From Rhodococcus sp. (in: high G+C Gram-positive bacteria) (lineage in GTDB: Bacteria > Actinomycetota > Actinomycetes > Mycobacteriales > Mycobacteriaceae), in contig NZ_JAHFVG010000011.1 in assembly GCF_023264675.1 (NCBI RefSeq), positions 62,001 through 126,000 on the forward strand: 64,000 nt of DNA. The letters run 5' to 3'. Shown one piece after another: positions 53,727-62,584 of the stretch. Position numbers and translations under genes: made by a program. The first letter of the stretch is position 1. Each line of letters starts with the position of its first letter. The notes beneath the pieces are model-generated. The model searched no databases. It was not told the DNA's origin and saw nothing but the letters and a program-made list of their open reading frames with translations.

Positions 53727-54311
53727 TCAGGCGAAGGGGCAGCCGACGTTGTAGTTCCAGTCGGTCCCGCCGGGTCCGGTGACCTTGACCAGGACCGAGG
53801 TGTCCCCGCCTGGAGGAATATTGATCACCGTGGACCCGGTGCCCTCGTTGATGTCGTCGCCGATCGGTCCGGTGCTGAAGACGAGAGCACCCTGGTAGAA
53901 GACGTCGATGATGTCGGGGATGTCGTAGGTCTCCCAGGAGATCCCGAAGGACAGGGGGCCACTGCGGCCCAGGTCGTGGTTCGTCTGCGTGATACCCGGA
54001 CCACCGGCGATGGTTGCGTTGTTGCAGAACTGCCGTGGCGCAGCGGATCCCGAGCCCGGAAGGCTGTTGAAGATCGAGATTCCCTCGTCGACGATCTGAC
54101 GGGCGCCGCCCCGGATGTCGCCGTCCAGGATGCTACTGCCGGCGTCGAGGAAGGAGCTGCCGGTGTTCAACGCACCTTCGGCGCTGCCGGTCGTGATGTC
54201 GGCGCTTCCCGGAATCGGCTGTGCTGAAGCAAGTCCAGGTGAGATGAGCGCCCAGGATGCTGCTGCGACGGCAGCGGTCAGGGCAATTCCAGTTCGTCGA
54301 CGAGGCAACAA
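53727..54311 (-). CDS. Secreted hypothetical protein
   Basis: A 194-residue exported protein. A signal peptide (GIALTAAVAAASWALISPGL, cut after ASA) is followed by a Gly/Ser-rich low-complexity part and a beta-rich C-terminal domain with two Cys (RQFCNNATIAGGPG and NYNVGCPFA) that can form a disulfide; SFGISWETYDIPDIIDVFYQ is the most distinctive stretch. TTG 54311 is the start, with GGAG 9 nt upstream. No family recognised. The gene lies between the RT fragment and its 63-bp vestige, so it may have come in or been duplicated with them. Confidence 0.65.
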   Translation of the reverse strand: MLPRRRTGIALTAAVAAASWALISPGLASAQPIPGSADITTGSAEGALNTGSSFLDAGSSILDGDIRGGARQIVDEGISIFNSLPGSGSAAPRQFCNNATIAGGPGITQTNHDLGRSGPLSFGISWETYDIPDIIDVFYQGALVFSTGPIGDDINEGTGSTVINIPPGGDTSVLVKVTGPGGTDWNYNVGCPFA

Positions 54312-54446
54312 TGTTCACTCCAGTTCAGGGGAGGTGCAGGGGTGAGAACATGATGGCACTGCGAGGTGTGGAAGAACTATCCTTCGATCGACTGTCCTTC
54401 AAGGGGTATACGCGCGCTTTTTACAGGCTCCCGGCCGTAACCCGGA

Positions 54447-55249
54447 CTAACGAGACCAGTCCACCCGTTCCGCCATCGCCAGCAACGTCCGACGCCTCGC
54501 CGCGCTCGTCTCACCCACCCGCGCGATGCGCCCATACACATGAGCGCGGAAATCGGCTGAGCCCGAGCGATTCTGCACCTCGGCGCCGGTGGTGATGCAG
54601 TTGTGCAGTATCGCTCTGAGCTCGTCGTATTCGCGACGCGGCACCGCGGGCCACTCGTTGACCACCAGGCCTGCAAGTTCTTGACGCTTGTGCGCGCGAC
54701 GCACACGGGTCTTACCGAGGTTGAGCGCGAAGCCCTCCTCGCGCACGATCTGCCGCACCGCCCACAGCAGCCGATCGGCATCTCCGGCGCCGGAGAACGC
54801 CAGGTCGTCGGCATAGCGTGTGTATCGCATCTTCATCGACGCCGCCAGACCGTTCAGCCGAATGTCGAGGCGCCGCGCAGCGAGGTTCGCCAGCGCCGGC
54901 GACGTCGGTGCACCCTGCGGCAGGTGCCGTGAACGCAGCGCGGACGCCTGCGCGGACGGCAGTCCGGTCAGCCCCGACGCCGGAGTGATCGTCGTACACA
55001 GGTAGGCAAGATTCCACGCGACCGTCCGCGGGTATCCGAGGGCACCGAAAATCGCCACCACCCGGTCGATCCCGATGGAAGGAAAGAAGTCCTTCAGATC
55101 CACCGCGATCACGATGTCACGGCCTGAATGAGGGATCCCGAAGGTGCGAGGACTGCGACCCTTGACGAACCCGTGCGCGGCGCCGTGCGCTGGAACTCGA
55201 TCGAGGATGCGGCGCAATATCTTTCGCTGCATCTCACGCAGACGCGGTA
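54447..55249 (-). pseudogene. Retron-type reverse transcriptase, 5'-truncated
   Basis: Homology starts at PRLREMQRKILRRILDRV and continues through the RT core: IVIAVDLKDFFPSIG, LPQGAPTSPALANLAARRLD, the catalytic YTRYADDLAFSG, LNLGKTRVRRAHKRQELAG with LVVNEWP (the position of the retron VTG-LVVN motif), and the thumb FRAHVYGRIARVGE. The fingers region (motif with Y-x-x-F-x-I-P-K-x-G-G-x-R) is missing; before 55249 the frame runs into the reverse strand of a CPBP gene. The catalytic Asp pair is intact but without the N-terminal fingers the protein should be inactive. No msr-msd RNA is left upstream. Confidence 0.82.
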
Positions 55250-55743
55250 TCACGATGGTCGTCTCGATCGTGGTGATCACCGACTACAGCGGCCTCGCCG
55301 GCAAGGGTGCGGCGTTCGCGGTCTTGCTGCTTCTTGCGTGCCTACTCGTGGGGCTCACCGAAGAAACGATGTTCCGAGGTATCGGAGTCACGGTGTTCCG
55401 CAGCAGCGGGTTCACCGAGGGAAAGGTCGCGCTGTGGAGCACCGTGCTGTTCGGGCTCGCTCACGCGACCAACCTGATCTCGGAAGGCCCCACGGCGTTC
55501 GTCCAAGAGTTGACGACGATCGTCGCCGGCTACTTCCTCTACATCATCAGGCGCCGTACCGAAGGTCTGTTGGTGCCTGCGTTGATTCACGGGCTCTGGG
55601 ATTTCTCGTTGACCTCGGGCAAGGTCACCTCTGACCGAACTTACCCGCTGTCGTTCTTCGCGATTCTGACGATGATCGTGCTGGCGATCGTTCTCGTCGT
55701 GAGGCGCCAGCACATCGAGCCCGCGAGGGCCGCGCGCTCCTGA
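55250..55743 (+). pseudogene. CPBP intramembrane protease, 5'-truncated
   Basis: Encodes only the C-terminal ~160 residues of a CPBP family membrane protease: GLTEETMFRGIGVTVF (Glu-Glu and Arg motif), FGLAHATNLISEGP (His motif) and LLVPALIHGLWDFSLT (His motif), plus a final helix LSFFAILTMIVLAIVLVV. The first ~80-100 residues and the start region are absent: upstream of 55250 the DNA is the reverse strand of the RT gene. A residual ATG at 55255 could still make a fragment. It ends before a strong hairpin at 55753. Confidence 0.75.
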
Positions 55744-55752
55744 ACACACGAC

Positions 55753-55788
55753 GCCGGCCGCAACCGAAGGAACTCGGTTGCGGCCGGC
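55753..55788. terminator. Terminator hairpin after the CPBP fragment
   Basis: GCCGGCCGCAACCGA (55753-55767) pairs perfectly with TCGGTTGCGGCCGGC (55774-55788) around a 6-nt loop. A strong stem just behind the stop at 55743. Confidence 0.8.
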
Positions 55789-55803
55789 AGTGTCAGCGCT
55801 GGA

Positions 55804-55899
55804 TCAGGAAACGGGAGTGGTTCCGCCGTCGGAGCTACCCGTGAACAGCTGCAGGAGCAGGAGGAGGAGGGACGGGCTGATTTCGCTGGACGAGAACAC
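55804..55899 (-). CDS. Possible 31-residue hydrophobic peptide
   Basis: GTG at 55897-55899 with AAGGAG 5 nt upstream opens a short frame: SSSEISPSLLLLLLQLFTGS followed by SDGGTTPVS and a TGA. The leucine run could span a membrane. The clear ribosome site and the following hairpin (55753-55788) support expression, but the length and lack of a known family keep this tentative. Confidence 0.45.
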   Translation of the reverse strand: MFSSSEISPSLLLLLLQLFTGSSDGGTTPVS

Positions 55900-56474
55900 A
55901 GGAGCTCCTTCGGTTCGTGATCATGTAGGGCAACGGATTTCGGAATCGTTCGCTGCCACTGTCATTGGTATCAGAGCGGTAACGTTTCCGCGAGATCTGG
56001 AGCCATAAAAGACCGAAAGCAGTTATACGGCAACCGAACCGGAAACTTGTTTCGGTGGAAGTGACGGTCTGAAAGGGGCTCGAGCTTGGAGTAAACCGGC
56101 GTTTGCTCGGATGGTGGTCGTTCAGGTGATCTGTCCCATCGAGTCCATGGGAGCTTCGGTGCCGCAACATTCCCCCGATGCGGTGGTGTCGTCGTTGGTT
56201 CTAAGAAGAGCTGCGAACCTGTCCGGGAAGAGACCGGGTTCGGTGTCAGCTTCAGACAGTTGGCACCGTAGTTGGCTGCCAACACGTCGAGCCGAAAGCG
56301 CCGCCGGGGTGGTCCTCGACCACACGGATCACGAGCGTGGCAGCCCGGCGCAACGCCCATGCTGCCTGTCGGATACGCATTCGATTCTCGATGAAACCGA
56401 AGTTCGAGCGGACACACCCAACTGGCGGATCGTCAACGTTGTCGATGGGAATGCCGTACGGACGATCTGGGGTG
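55900..56474. other. Gene-free 575-bp interval
   Basis: No ORF with both a ribosome site and recognisable protein content was found on either strand. Frames at 56111-56509 (plus) and 56252-56521 (minus) are open but have no family resemblance. The GC level looks lower than in flanking genes. It separates the truncated RT/CPBP scar from the catabolic cluster and may be decayed sequence. Confidence 0.4.
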
Positions 56475-57716
56475 TCATATCGCGGTGGCCCGGGGCGCGA
56501 ATCGAGTGAGCTGGGAGACATGGCGGGGTTCGAGTTCTTCCAGAGTGCGTACTCCCAACAGCCGCATCGTTCGAGTGATCTGTTCGGTGATGATGGTGAT
56601 CATTCGGTGGACTCCTTGTTCGCCCCCAGCCATGAGTCCGTAGAGGTAGGCGCGTCCGAGGAGCGTGAATCGTGCGCCGAGTGCTACAGCGGCGACGATG
56701 TCGGCACCGGACATGATGCCGGTGTCGAGATGGATTTCGTATTCGCTTCCGACCTCCTTCGCGACGGTTGGTAACAGATGGAAAGGGATCGGGGCGCGGT
56801 CGAGTTGTCTGCCGCCATGGTTGGACAGAACAATCCCATCGACTCCTACGTCCGCGACCTTGCGGGCGTCGTCGAGCGTTTGAATGCCCTTGACGACGAT
56901 GTTGCCGGGCCATTGTTGCCGAATCCACGCTAGATCCGAGAAGTCGAGTGTTGGATCGAACATGGTGTCGAGCAGTTCGCCGACGGTCCCGGACCATGAG
57001 TCCAGGGAAGCGAAGGACAGAGGTTCGGTGGTGAGAAAGTTGAACCACCACCACGGTCGGGGGAGGGCGTTGGCGACGGTGCCGAGCGTGAGACGGGGGG
57101 GTATGGAGAAGCCGTTGCGGCGATCTCGTAGCCGGGCGCCGGCGACGGGCACGTCGACGGTGACGAGCAAGGTGTCGTATCCGGCGTGTGCGGCGCGTTC
57201 GACCAACGCCATCGATCGTTCGCGGTCTTTCCACATGTACAGCTGAAACCAATTGCGGCCGTTTGGATTGGCGGCTTGGACGTCTTCGATGGAGGTGGTG
57301 CCCATGGTGGAGAGCGCGAACGGGATTTTGTGTGCTCCTGCTGCCCTCGCGCCGGCTATTTCGCCCGCGGAGTGCATCAGACGTGTGAAGCCGGTCGGGG
57401 CGATTCCGAAGGGGAATGCTACCGGCGCCCCGAGGACGTCCCACCCGGTCTCGACGGTCGAGACATCTGTGAGGATGCGGGGGAAGAATTCGATGTCTTC
57501 GAATGCTTGGCGGGCACGGTGCATAGAGATTTCCGCCTCGGCTGCTCCTTCGGTGTAGTCGAAGGGTGCTCTGGGTGTGCGGCGGCGGGCGATTCGCCGA
57601 AGGTCGTAGATGGTCTGGGCTTTGGTTAGCCGTGCTGTGGTCCGGTCGAAGCTTGGAGTGTCGAACTGAAGTAGCGGGGCTAAGTCGTGGACTCTGGGAA
57701 TTCTGCGGCGGGTCAC
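56475..57716 (-). CDS. FMN-dependent alpha-hydroxy-acid dehydrogenase (LldD type)
   Basis: A 413-residue FMN TIM-barrel that oxidises an L-2-hydroxy acid to the 2-keto acid. Active-site pieces are [56 protein letters not shown], and the catalytic His in [32 protein letters not shown] binds FMN phosphate. It resembles LldD lactate dehydrogenases, but the setting suggests another hydroxy acid. GTG 57716 is the start, 28 nt behind the MFS stop, so it is the last gene of a minus-strand operon with the carrier and M24 peptidase. Confidence 0.85.
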   Translation of the reverse strand: MTRRRIPRVHDLAPLLQFDTPSFDRTTARLTKAQTIYDLRRIARRRTPRAPFDYTEGAAEAEISMHRARQAFEDIEFFPRILTDVSTVETGWDVLGAPVAFPFGIAPTGFTRLMHSAGEIAGARAAGAHKIPFALSTMGTTSIEDVQAANPNGRNWFQLYMWKDRERSMALVERAAHAGYDTLLVTVDVPVAGARLRDRRNGFSIPPRLTLGTVANALPRPWWWFNFLTTEPLSFASLDSWSGTVGELLDTMFDPTLDFSDLAWIRQQWPGNIVVKGIQTLDDARKVADVGVDGIVLSNHGGRQLDRAPIPFHLLPTVAKEVGSEYEIHLDTGIMSGADIVAAVALGARFTLLGRAYLYGLMAGGEQGVHRMITIITEQITRTMRLLGVRTLEELEPRHVSQLTRFAPRATAI

Positions 57717-57744
57717 GGTGATTGCTTTCGTCGGGATTCGGGGG

Positions 57745-59091
57745 TCAGTGTGGGGTGTGCATGACTGGCGAGTCGGAGTCGCCGATACGTTGACGTGTGG
57801 TGGCGAGACGGTGGCGGAAGCGGACGAGAGCCAGAGCGCTCGATGCGATCAGACAGGCGCCCATGATGACGAAGCCTGTTTCGTAATTGCCGGTGAGATC
57901 TCGTAGCCATCCGGTGAGGTAGCCGGCTGCGAAGCCGCCGAGGCTTCCCACGCTGTTGATTATGGCCAGTCCGCTCGCGGCTGCAGCGCCGACCACGAAC
58001 CGCCCGGTCAGTCCCCAGAAGATGGGGATAGCGGCGTAGATTCCAATGGCCGCGACCGAGACCCCCGCCATCAGGACCGGTACCGATTCGGTAGAAAACG
58101 CGCAGATGATGATCCCTGCGCCAGCGACTGCAGCGGGAGCTGCGTAATGCCATGCTTGTGGGTCGCGATTGCGGTTGCGTGCGCTCCAGAGCCAGGATGC
58201 GATTGCGCCGAGGCTGTAGGGGACGAAGATCACCAGCGCGCGTTGTACGTGGGTCAGGCTTCCTGTGGTCTCTTCCATCCCTGCGACGACGAGGGGCAGG
58301 AAGAAGCTGAGGGCGAACATCGGAAATACCAGTAATACGAACGTGATCGCCAGGGTGATGACGTTGCTGTCGCGGAATGCTCCGGTGAAGGAGTGCGAGC
58401 GCTCGGGCATGATCGTGTTGTCGGCGGCGACTGCATCTGTGAGTGCCCGGCGTTCGTCTGCGGTGAGCCATGTCGCGTCGGTCGGTCTCGAAGGAAGTAC
58501 GAAAATGACGATGACCCCGAGCACGACTGCGGCGAAGCCTTCGACCAGGAACATGAATCGCCAGCTTGCGAGACCGAACACCCCGTCGCCGGCGACCATC
58601 AGCCATTCGGAGAGCGGCCCGCCGAGCGCGGATGCCAGCGGGACCGCGATGTAATAGATGCCCATCACAGCCGCGCGCACCCGAACCGGGAACCACAAGG
58701 TCAAATACAGCAGTACACCGGGTAGGAAGCCTGCCTCTGCGATGCCGAGGAAGATCCGTACCGCCGCGAAGCTGGTGGGGCCTACGACCGCGGCGTGCAG
58801 TGAGGCCATCATGCCCCAGGTGATGAGAATTCGAGCCAACCACAACCGTGCTCCGAGCCGGAGCATGAAGTAGTTACTGGGTATTTCCAGAATGATGTAG
58901 CCGACGAAGAACAGTGCGACACCGAGGCCGTAGGCGGTGGCAGACATGCCCAGGTCTGCGTTCATACGACTGGCAGCAAAGCCGATGTTGACGCGGTCGA
59001 GGTAGTTGACGAAGAGCAGTAGCGCCAGGAGCGGGACGAGTCGGCGTGTGGCCTTCTTCGTCGCGCCCTGAAGGACGAGTGACTGGTTCAC
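57745..59091 (-). CDS. ACS-family MFS organic anion transporter A
   Basis: A 448-residue 12-helix carrier of the anion:cation symporter branch of the MFS. Typical pieces are [59 protein letters not shown] and [20 protein letters not shown]. The family imports carboxylates such as 4-hydroxyphenylacetate, phthalate or hexuronates. It is a clear relative of the second carrier at 61220. Placed between the M24 peptidase and the hydroxy-acid dehydrogenase, it probably brings in a carboxylate for this cluster. ATG at 59089-59091. Confidence 0.9.
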   Translation of the reverse strand: MNQSLVLQGATKKATRRLVPLLALLLFVNYLDRVNIGFAASRMNADLGMSATAYGLGVALFFVGYIILEIPSNYFMLRLGARLWLARILITWGMMASLHAAVVGPTSFAAVRIFLGIAEAGFLPGVLLYLTLWFPVRVRAAVMGIYYIAVPLASALGGPLSEWLMVAGDGVFGLASWRFMFLVEGFAAVVLGVIVIFVLPSRPTDATWLTADERRALTDAVAADNTIMPERSHSFTGAFRDSNVITLAITFVLLVFPMFALSFFLPLVVAGMEETTGSLTHVQRALVIFVPYSLGAIASWLWSARNRNRDPQAWHYAAPAAVAGAGIIICAFSTESVPVLMAGVSVAAIGIYAAIPIFWGLTGRFVVGAAAASGLAIINSVGSLGGFAAGYLTGWLRDLTGNYETGFVIMGACLIASSALALVRFRHRLATTRQRIGDSDSPVMHTPH

Positions 59092-59182
59092 GGTAGTCGG
59101 GGTCTCCTGGGTCGGTGAACGGTTCGATTGCAGCGGCAGAACGGTTGCAGTACATGAGTAGCGAAAGCGAAATGCATTGTCA

Positions 59183-60343
59183 TCATGCGGTTTCGATGAG
59201 TGTGCGGGTGCCCGGCTCGGTGATGAGGTTGGTGGCCGAGGTGGCGCCGACGTGAACGAAGTCCTCGAGGTGGAAGCCGGTAACCGGATCGACCCATCCG
59301 AGTTCGATCTCCAAGGTCATTCCCTCGACAAGGGGATCGTCGTAGTCGACGGTCAGGTGTGGTTCTTCGTGCAGCACTAGGCCGATTCCGTGTCCGACGA
59401 TGCTCCAGCGGAATTCGAGTCCGAGGCGTTGGTAGGTGGTGCGCGCCAGTTCGACGAGATCGGACGCGATGACGCCGGGTGCGATGGCATCGACAACGAC
59501 ATCGTGCACTTCGCTCAATCGCGAGAAGGTGTCCCGTTGCGACGGGGAGGCACGGCCGACCACGGCAGTGCGTGCGATGTCGGAGGAATACCCGTGCTCG
59601 CGAATTCCCCAGTCCGCGCGGACGAGGTCTCCTTCTTCGAACACTCTGTTCGTCGGCCAGGGGTGCCACTGTCCGCCGCGGCACCCGCCGCCGAGAATGG
59701 TGTGACTGAATTCTTCAGCACCGTGGTCGATGAGCGAGCTGGCAAGCCTGGACGCGACATCCCTTTCCGTGTCGCCGGCCCGGATCGATCCGAGAATGCG
59801 ATCCATGGTGTCGGCGGTGGTGCGGTTGAGGCGGGTCAAGGTCTCGACTTCGGCCGCTGTCTTCACCATGCGCATGGTGTTGATCAGAGGCCAGCAATCT
59901 TCGAATCGAAGACCGGGCAGAAGCTTCCCCAGTCCCGACGACAGTTTGACCGGTGCCGAGCGGAATTCCAGGCCGACGAGACCGTTGCGTACACCTCTGT
60001 CCTTCAGCGCTGCTGCAACTACTCGCAGCATGTCCGAGCCTTCGCCGTCGTAGCCGCGGATGTCGTCGATGTACGGCCGCGTCTCGTCCTGAGCCCAGGT
60101 GGTCGAACCCAGACCGTTCCAATTGTCGGCGCGTACTCGTGGCACGACGAATACCGGCTCGCCGGACGACGGCCATACGACGATATGAAGTCGCTCCCAG
60201 GTCAAACGCATGTCGGGGTGGTAGAAACCGGACATGTAATTGACGTTCTCGGGCCATGCCACGACCAGCGCGTCGAATCTGCTGTCGTGAATCAATCGTC
60301 GGATCCGGGCGACGTCGGCATACGCCGCGTCTAGATCGCTCAT
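59183..60343 (-). CDS. M24 family metallopeptidase (aminopeptidase P/creatinase fold)
   Basis: A 386-residue pita-bread-fold enzyme. The N-terminal creatinase-like domain contains VVAWPENVNYMSGFYHPDMR. The metal site residues are in place: Asp in VRADWGIREHG and GYSSDIARTAVVG, His in IVGHGIGLVLHEEPHL, Glu in LEIELGWVDP and GFHLEDFVHVG. So it can be a Xaa-Pro dipeptidase or a C-N hydrolase of the creatinase type. The ATG at 60341-60343 is the start. Divergent from the TetR gene, with the ATAC-N3-GTAT operator pair in its promoter. Confidence 0.87.
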   Translation of the reverse strand: MSDLDAAYADVARIRRLIHDSRFDALVVAWPENVNYMSGFYHPDMRLTWERLHIVVWPSSGEPVFVVPRVRADNWNGLGSTTWAQDETRPYIDDIRGYDGEGSDMLRVVAAALKDRGVRNGLVGLEFRSAPVKLSSGLGKLLPGLRFEDCWPLINTMRMVKTAAEVETLTRLNRTTADTMDRILGSIRAGDTERDVASRLASSLIDHGAEEFSHTILGGGCRGGQWHPWPTNRVFEEGDLVRADWGIREHGYSSDIARTAVVGRASPSQRDTFSRLSEVHDVVVDAIAPGVIASDLVELARTTYQRLGLEFRWSIVGHGIGLVLHEEPHLTVDYDDPLVEGMTLEIELGWVDPVTGFHLEDFVHVGATSATNLITEPGTRTLIETA

Positions 60344-60354
60344 CAGTGGCCTTT

Positions 60355-60385
60355 CTACGATGTAGATGTGATAGATACGCTGTAT
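60355..60385. promoter_or_regulatory. Operator pair in the M24/TetR divergent promoter
   Basis: CTAC-GAT-GTAG (60355-60365) and ATAC-GCT-GTAT (60375-60385): two 11-bp palindromes of the same design, 20 bp apart. The second is identical, with flanking TATT, to the site at 61197-61207 before the other operon. Confidence 0.75.
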
Positions 60386-60409
60386 ATTCGTGCAGTGTAA
60401 GCTTTGCAC

Positions 60410-61096
60410 ATGCGCAGCGGAAGCGAAACGGCAGAAACACGAACTTCACAAAAGGTGAATTCGCGCACCGCCCAGGTCGACGCTGCGCGCATTGTCGACG
60501 CTTCCGTCGAGATACTCACCGACAGGGGCTTGGATGCGCTGTCCATACGCTCGGTGGCCTCGCATTTGGGCCTGTCGCCCATGTCGATCTATCGCTATGT
60601 CGAATCGAAAAGCGACCTTCTCGATGCGGTGGTGCTACGCATCCTGGACCGGATGGAGATTCCGCAGTCCTTCGCGGAGGGCTGGAGCGAGCGGATCGTG
60701 GTCACCATGACCGCGTGGCGCGACCTCCTGCTCGCCAACCCGAGCGTCATCCCGATTCTGGTAGACCGTCCCATCCCCGCCGGGTCGGAAGGCCTGGCGC
60801 GCATCGAGGAAAACATCCTTGCCAACCTCGAGGTCGCCGGGATCACCGGAGATGCTGGGGTGCAGGCCTTCTGGCAGATCTTCACACTGACCTTCGGTCA
60901 AGTGGTCTTCGAGCTACCCCGTCGGCAGTTGCGAGAGGAAGACATGGACGACTATGCCGCCTCCATGTCGAGCATCGCGCGAGAGCGGGGATTTGTCCGA
61001 GTTCGCGAACTGGCACCGAAGCTGGTGAGCATGAAAGGTCGCGGCACGTTCGAACAGGCCTTGTTCGCTCTGCTCCGCGGTCTTCAGTCGGACTAG
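60410..61096 (+). CDS. TetR family regulator of the catabolic cluster
   Basis: A 228-residue TetR-type regulator. The helix-turn-helix is SIRSVASHLGLSPMSIYRYV followed by ESKSDLLDAVVLRIL; the C-terminal ligand part resembles the TetR_C tetracycline-repressor-like class (SVIPILVDRPIPAGSEG). ATG 60410 is taken; TTG 60404 is possible. It lies in the middle of the cluster between two divergent or tandem promoters that share the same operator pairs, which makes it the natural regulator of both units. The inducer is probably the imported substrate. Confidence 0.88.
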   Translation: MRSGSETAETRTSQKVNSRTAQVDAARIVDASVEILTDRGLDALSIRSVASHLGLSPMSIYRYVESKSDLLDAVVLRILDRMEIPQSFAEGWSERIVVTMTAWRDLLLANPSVIPILVDRPIPAGSEGLARIEENILANLEVAGITGDAGVQAFWQIFTLTFGQVVFELPRRQLREEDMDDYAASMSSIARERGFVRVRELAPKLVSMKGRGTFEQALFALLRGLQSD

Positions 61097-61176
61097 AAGG
61101 CCCCGCGGCCGGCGACTTGTCAGGCCGTCTCATGTTCACTCCCGCCGGACCCTTCACATTCGACGGCCACTCTGAT

Positions 61177-61207
61177 ATACATCGTATCTCTTAACAATAC
61201 GCTGTAT
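61177..61207. promoter_or_regulatory. Operator pair before the second MFS operon
   Basis: ATAC-ATC-GTAT (61177-61187) and ATAC-GCT-GTAT (61197-61207), 20 bp apart, 12 bp before the MFS start codon. Same motif, same spacing as at 60355-60385. Confidence 0.75.
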
Positions 61208-61219
61208 ATTGGAGTGGTC

Positions 61220-62584
61220 ATGAGTGCACCGTCTCGCCTTTCGTCGCCAATCGTCGACTCCGCCACCCGCAAAGCTGCGTGGCGAATCATCCCGTTGGTC
61301 ATGCTGATGTACGTCATCAGCTACATCGACCGTGTCAACATCGGTTTCTCGGCCGCGAACATGAAAGCCGATCTCGGACTATCCTCTGCCGCATACGGTT
61401 TGGGTGCTGGCTTGTTCTTCGTCGGATATGTGTTTCTCGAAGTGCCCAGCAACATCATCTTGCACAAGGTCGGTGCGCGAGTGTGGCTGGCCCGCATCAT
61501 GGTGACTTGGGGAATCATCTCCGGCTCCATGGCGTTCGTGAACTCCGAAGCGATGTTCTACCTCGTTCGGATCCTCCTCGGTGTCGCCGAAGCAGGGTTC
61601 GTTCCCGGAGTGATCTACCTGCTGTCGATCTGGTTTCCCAGCCACGTCCGAGCCCGGATGGTGGCGCTCTTCATCATCGCTGTCCCGTTGGCCGTAGTGA
61701 TCGGCGCACCGCTATCAGCGTTGCTGATCGAACACGGACATGGGGTACTCGGGCTTGCCGGCTGGCGATTCATGCTGTTCGTCGAGGCCATTCCTGCTGT
61801 CGTGGTTGGAATCCTGGCGTTCTTCGCGCTACCCAGCTCGCCGACCAAAGCCCGGTGGCTCACCGACGACGAACGGCACCACCTAATCGCTCTACTCGAC
61901 CGAGAAGCCGACGCAGCATCCCATCACGGCGCATCAAGTGCGCTTGCCGCACTGAAGGACTGGCGAATCTACGCGGTATCAATGATCGGCTTCGGGGTCA
62001 ACATGGGCGGATACGCGTTGTCGTTCTTTCTCCCACAGGTGATCACGCAGTTCTCCGCACAGTTCGGGCAGTCGTTCAGCCTGTTCGAAACAGCGATGCT
62101 CACCGCCATTCCGTACACCTGCGCCGTCATCGCGCTCTGGTTCGTCGGTAAGAGCTCCGACAAAAGACAAGAACGCCATTTTCACGCTGCAGTCCCGTTG
62201 ATCATCGGCGCTATCGGATTCGCCTCCGCACTCTACCTTCCCAACACTGCCGCCGTAATGGTCGCAATCTCAATCGGTGCCGCGGGAAGCTACTGCGTCC
62301 TCCCCATCTTCTGGCAACTGCCTCCCCGATTCCTCACCGGAGCCGCCGCCGCCGCTGGTATGGGTGTTGCCGGAGGATTGGCGAACGTCGCCGGATTCGT
62401 CTCGCCGTACATGACCGGCGCCATCGAAACAGCCACGGGCAGCTACAAACCCGCGATGTGGATCGTCGCCGCCGTCATGATGATCAGCGCCGGCATCGCA
62501 CTGGCGTTACGACACCGCCCTGAATTCTCGAACCCGACCACCCAGCCGACAAACACCCATCGGAAAGACCAGGAGACACACTGA
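61220..62584 (+). CDS. ACS-family MFS organic anion transporter B
   Basis: A 454-residue 12-helix carrier, sister of the protein at 57745-59091: it shares LMYVISYIDRVNIGFSAANM, YGLGAGLFFVGYVFLEVPSN, KVGARVWLARIMVTWGIISG and GVAEAGFVPGVIYLLSIWFP. ATG 61220 has GGAG 5 nt upstream. Its stop overlaps the glutamate-cyclase-family gene by one base, so import and the first metabolic step seem to be made together. Two carriers in one cluster suggest two related substrates, or import plus export. Substrate unknown. Confidence 0.9.
   Translation: MSAPSRLSSPIVDSATRKAAWRIIPLVMLMYVISYIDRVNIGFSAANMKADLGLSSAAYGLGAGLFFVGYVFLEVPSNIILHKVGARVWLARIMVTWGIISGSMAFVNSEAMFYLVRILLGVAEAGFVPGVIYLLSIWFPSHVRARMVALFIIAVPLAVVIGAPLSALLIEHGHGVLGLAGWRFMLFVEAIPAVVVGILAFFALPSSPTKARWLTDDERHHLIALLDREADAASHHGASSALAALKDWRIYAVSMIGFGVNMGGYALSFFLPQVITQFSAQFGQSFSLFETAMLTAIPYTCAVIALWFVGKSSDKRQERHFHAAVPLIIGAIGFASALYLPNTAAVMVAISIGAAGSYCVLPIFWQLPPRFLTGAAAAAGMGVAGGLANVAGFVSPYMTGAIETATGSYKPAMWIVAAVMMISAGIALALRHRPEFSNPTTQPTNTHRKDQETH

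Noticed and set aside
52177-53754. 525-codon plus-strand frame opposite the PQQ-like gene
   Set aside because: Antisense shadow; beta-propeller blades are clear on the minus strand.
54447-55280. Intact retron
   Set aside because: The RT lacks its N-terminal fingers and no msr-msd-like inverted repeats lie upstream, since that DNA is a CPBP gene fragment.
56111-56521. Frames on both strands (132 and 89 codons) beside the hydroxy-acid dehydrogenase
   Set aside because: No ribosome site with sensible spacing and no recognisable protein family; left as gene-free interval.
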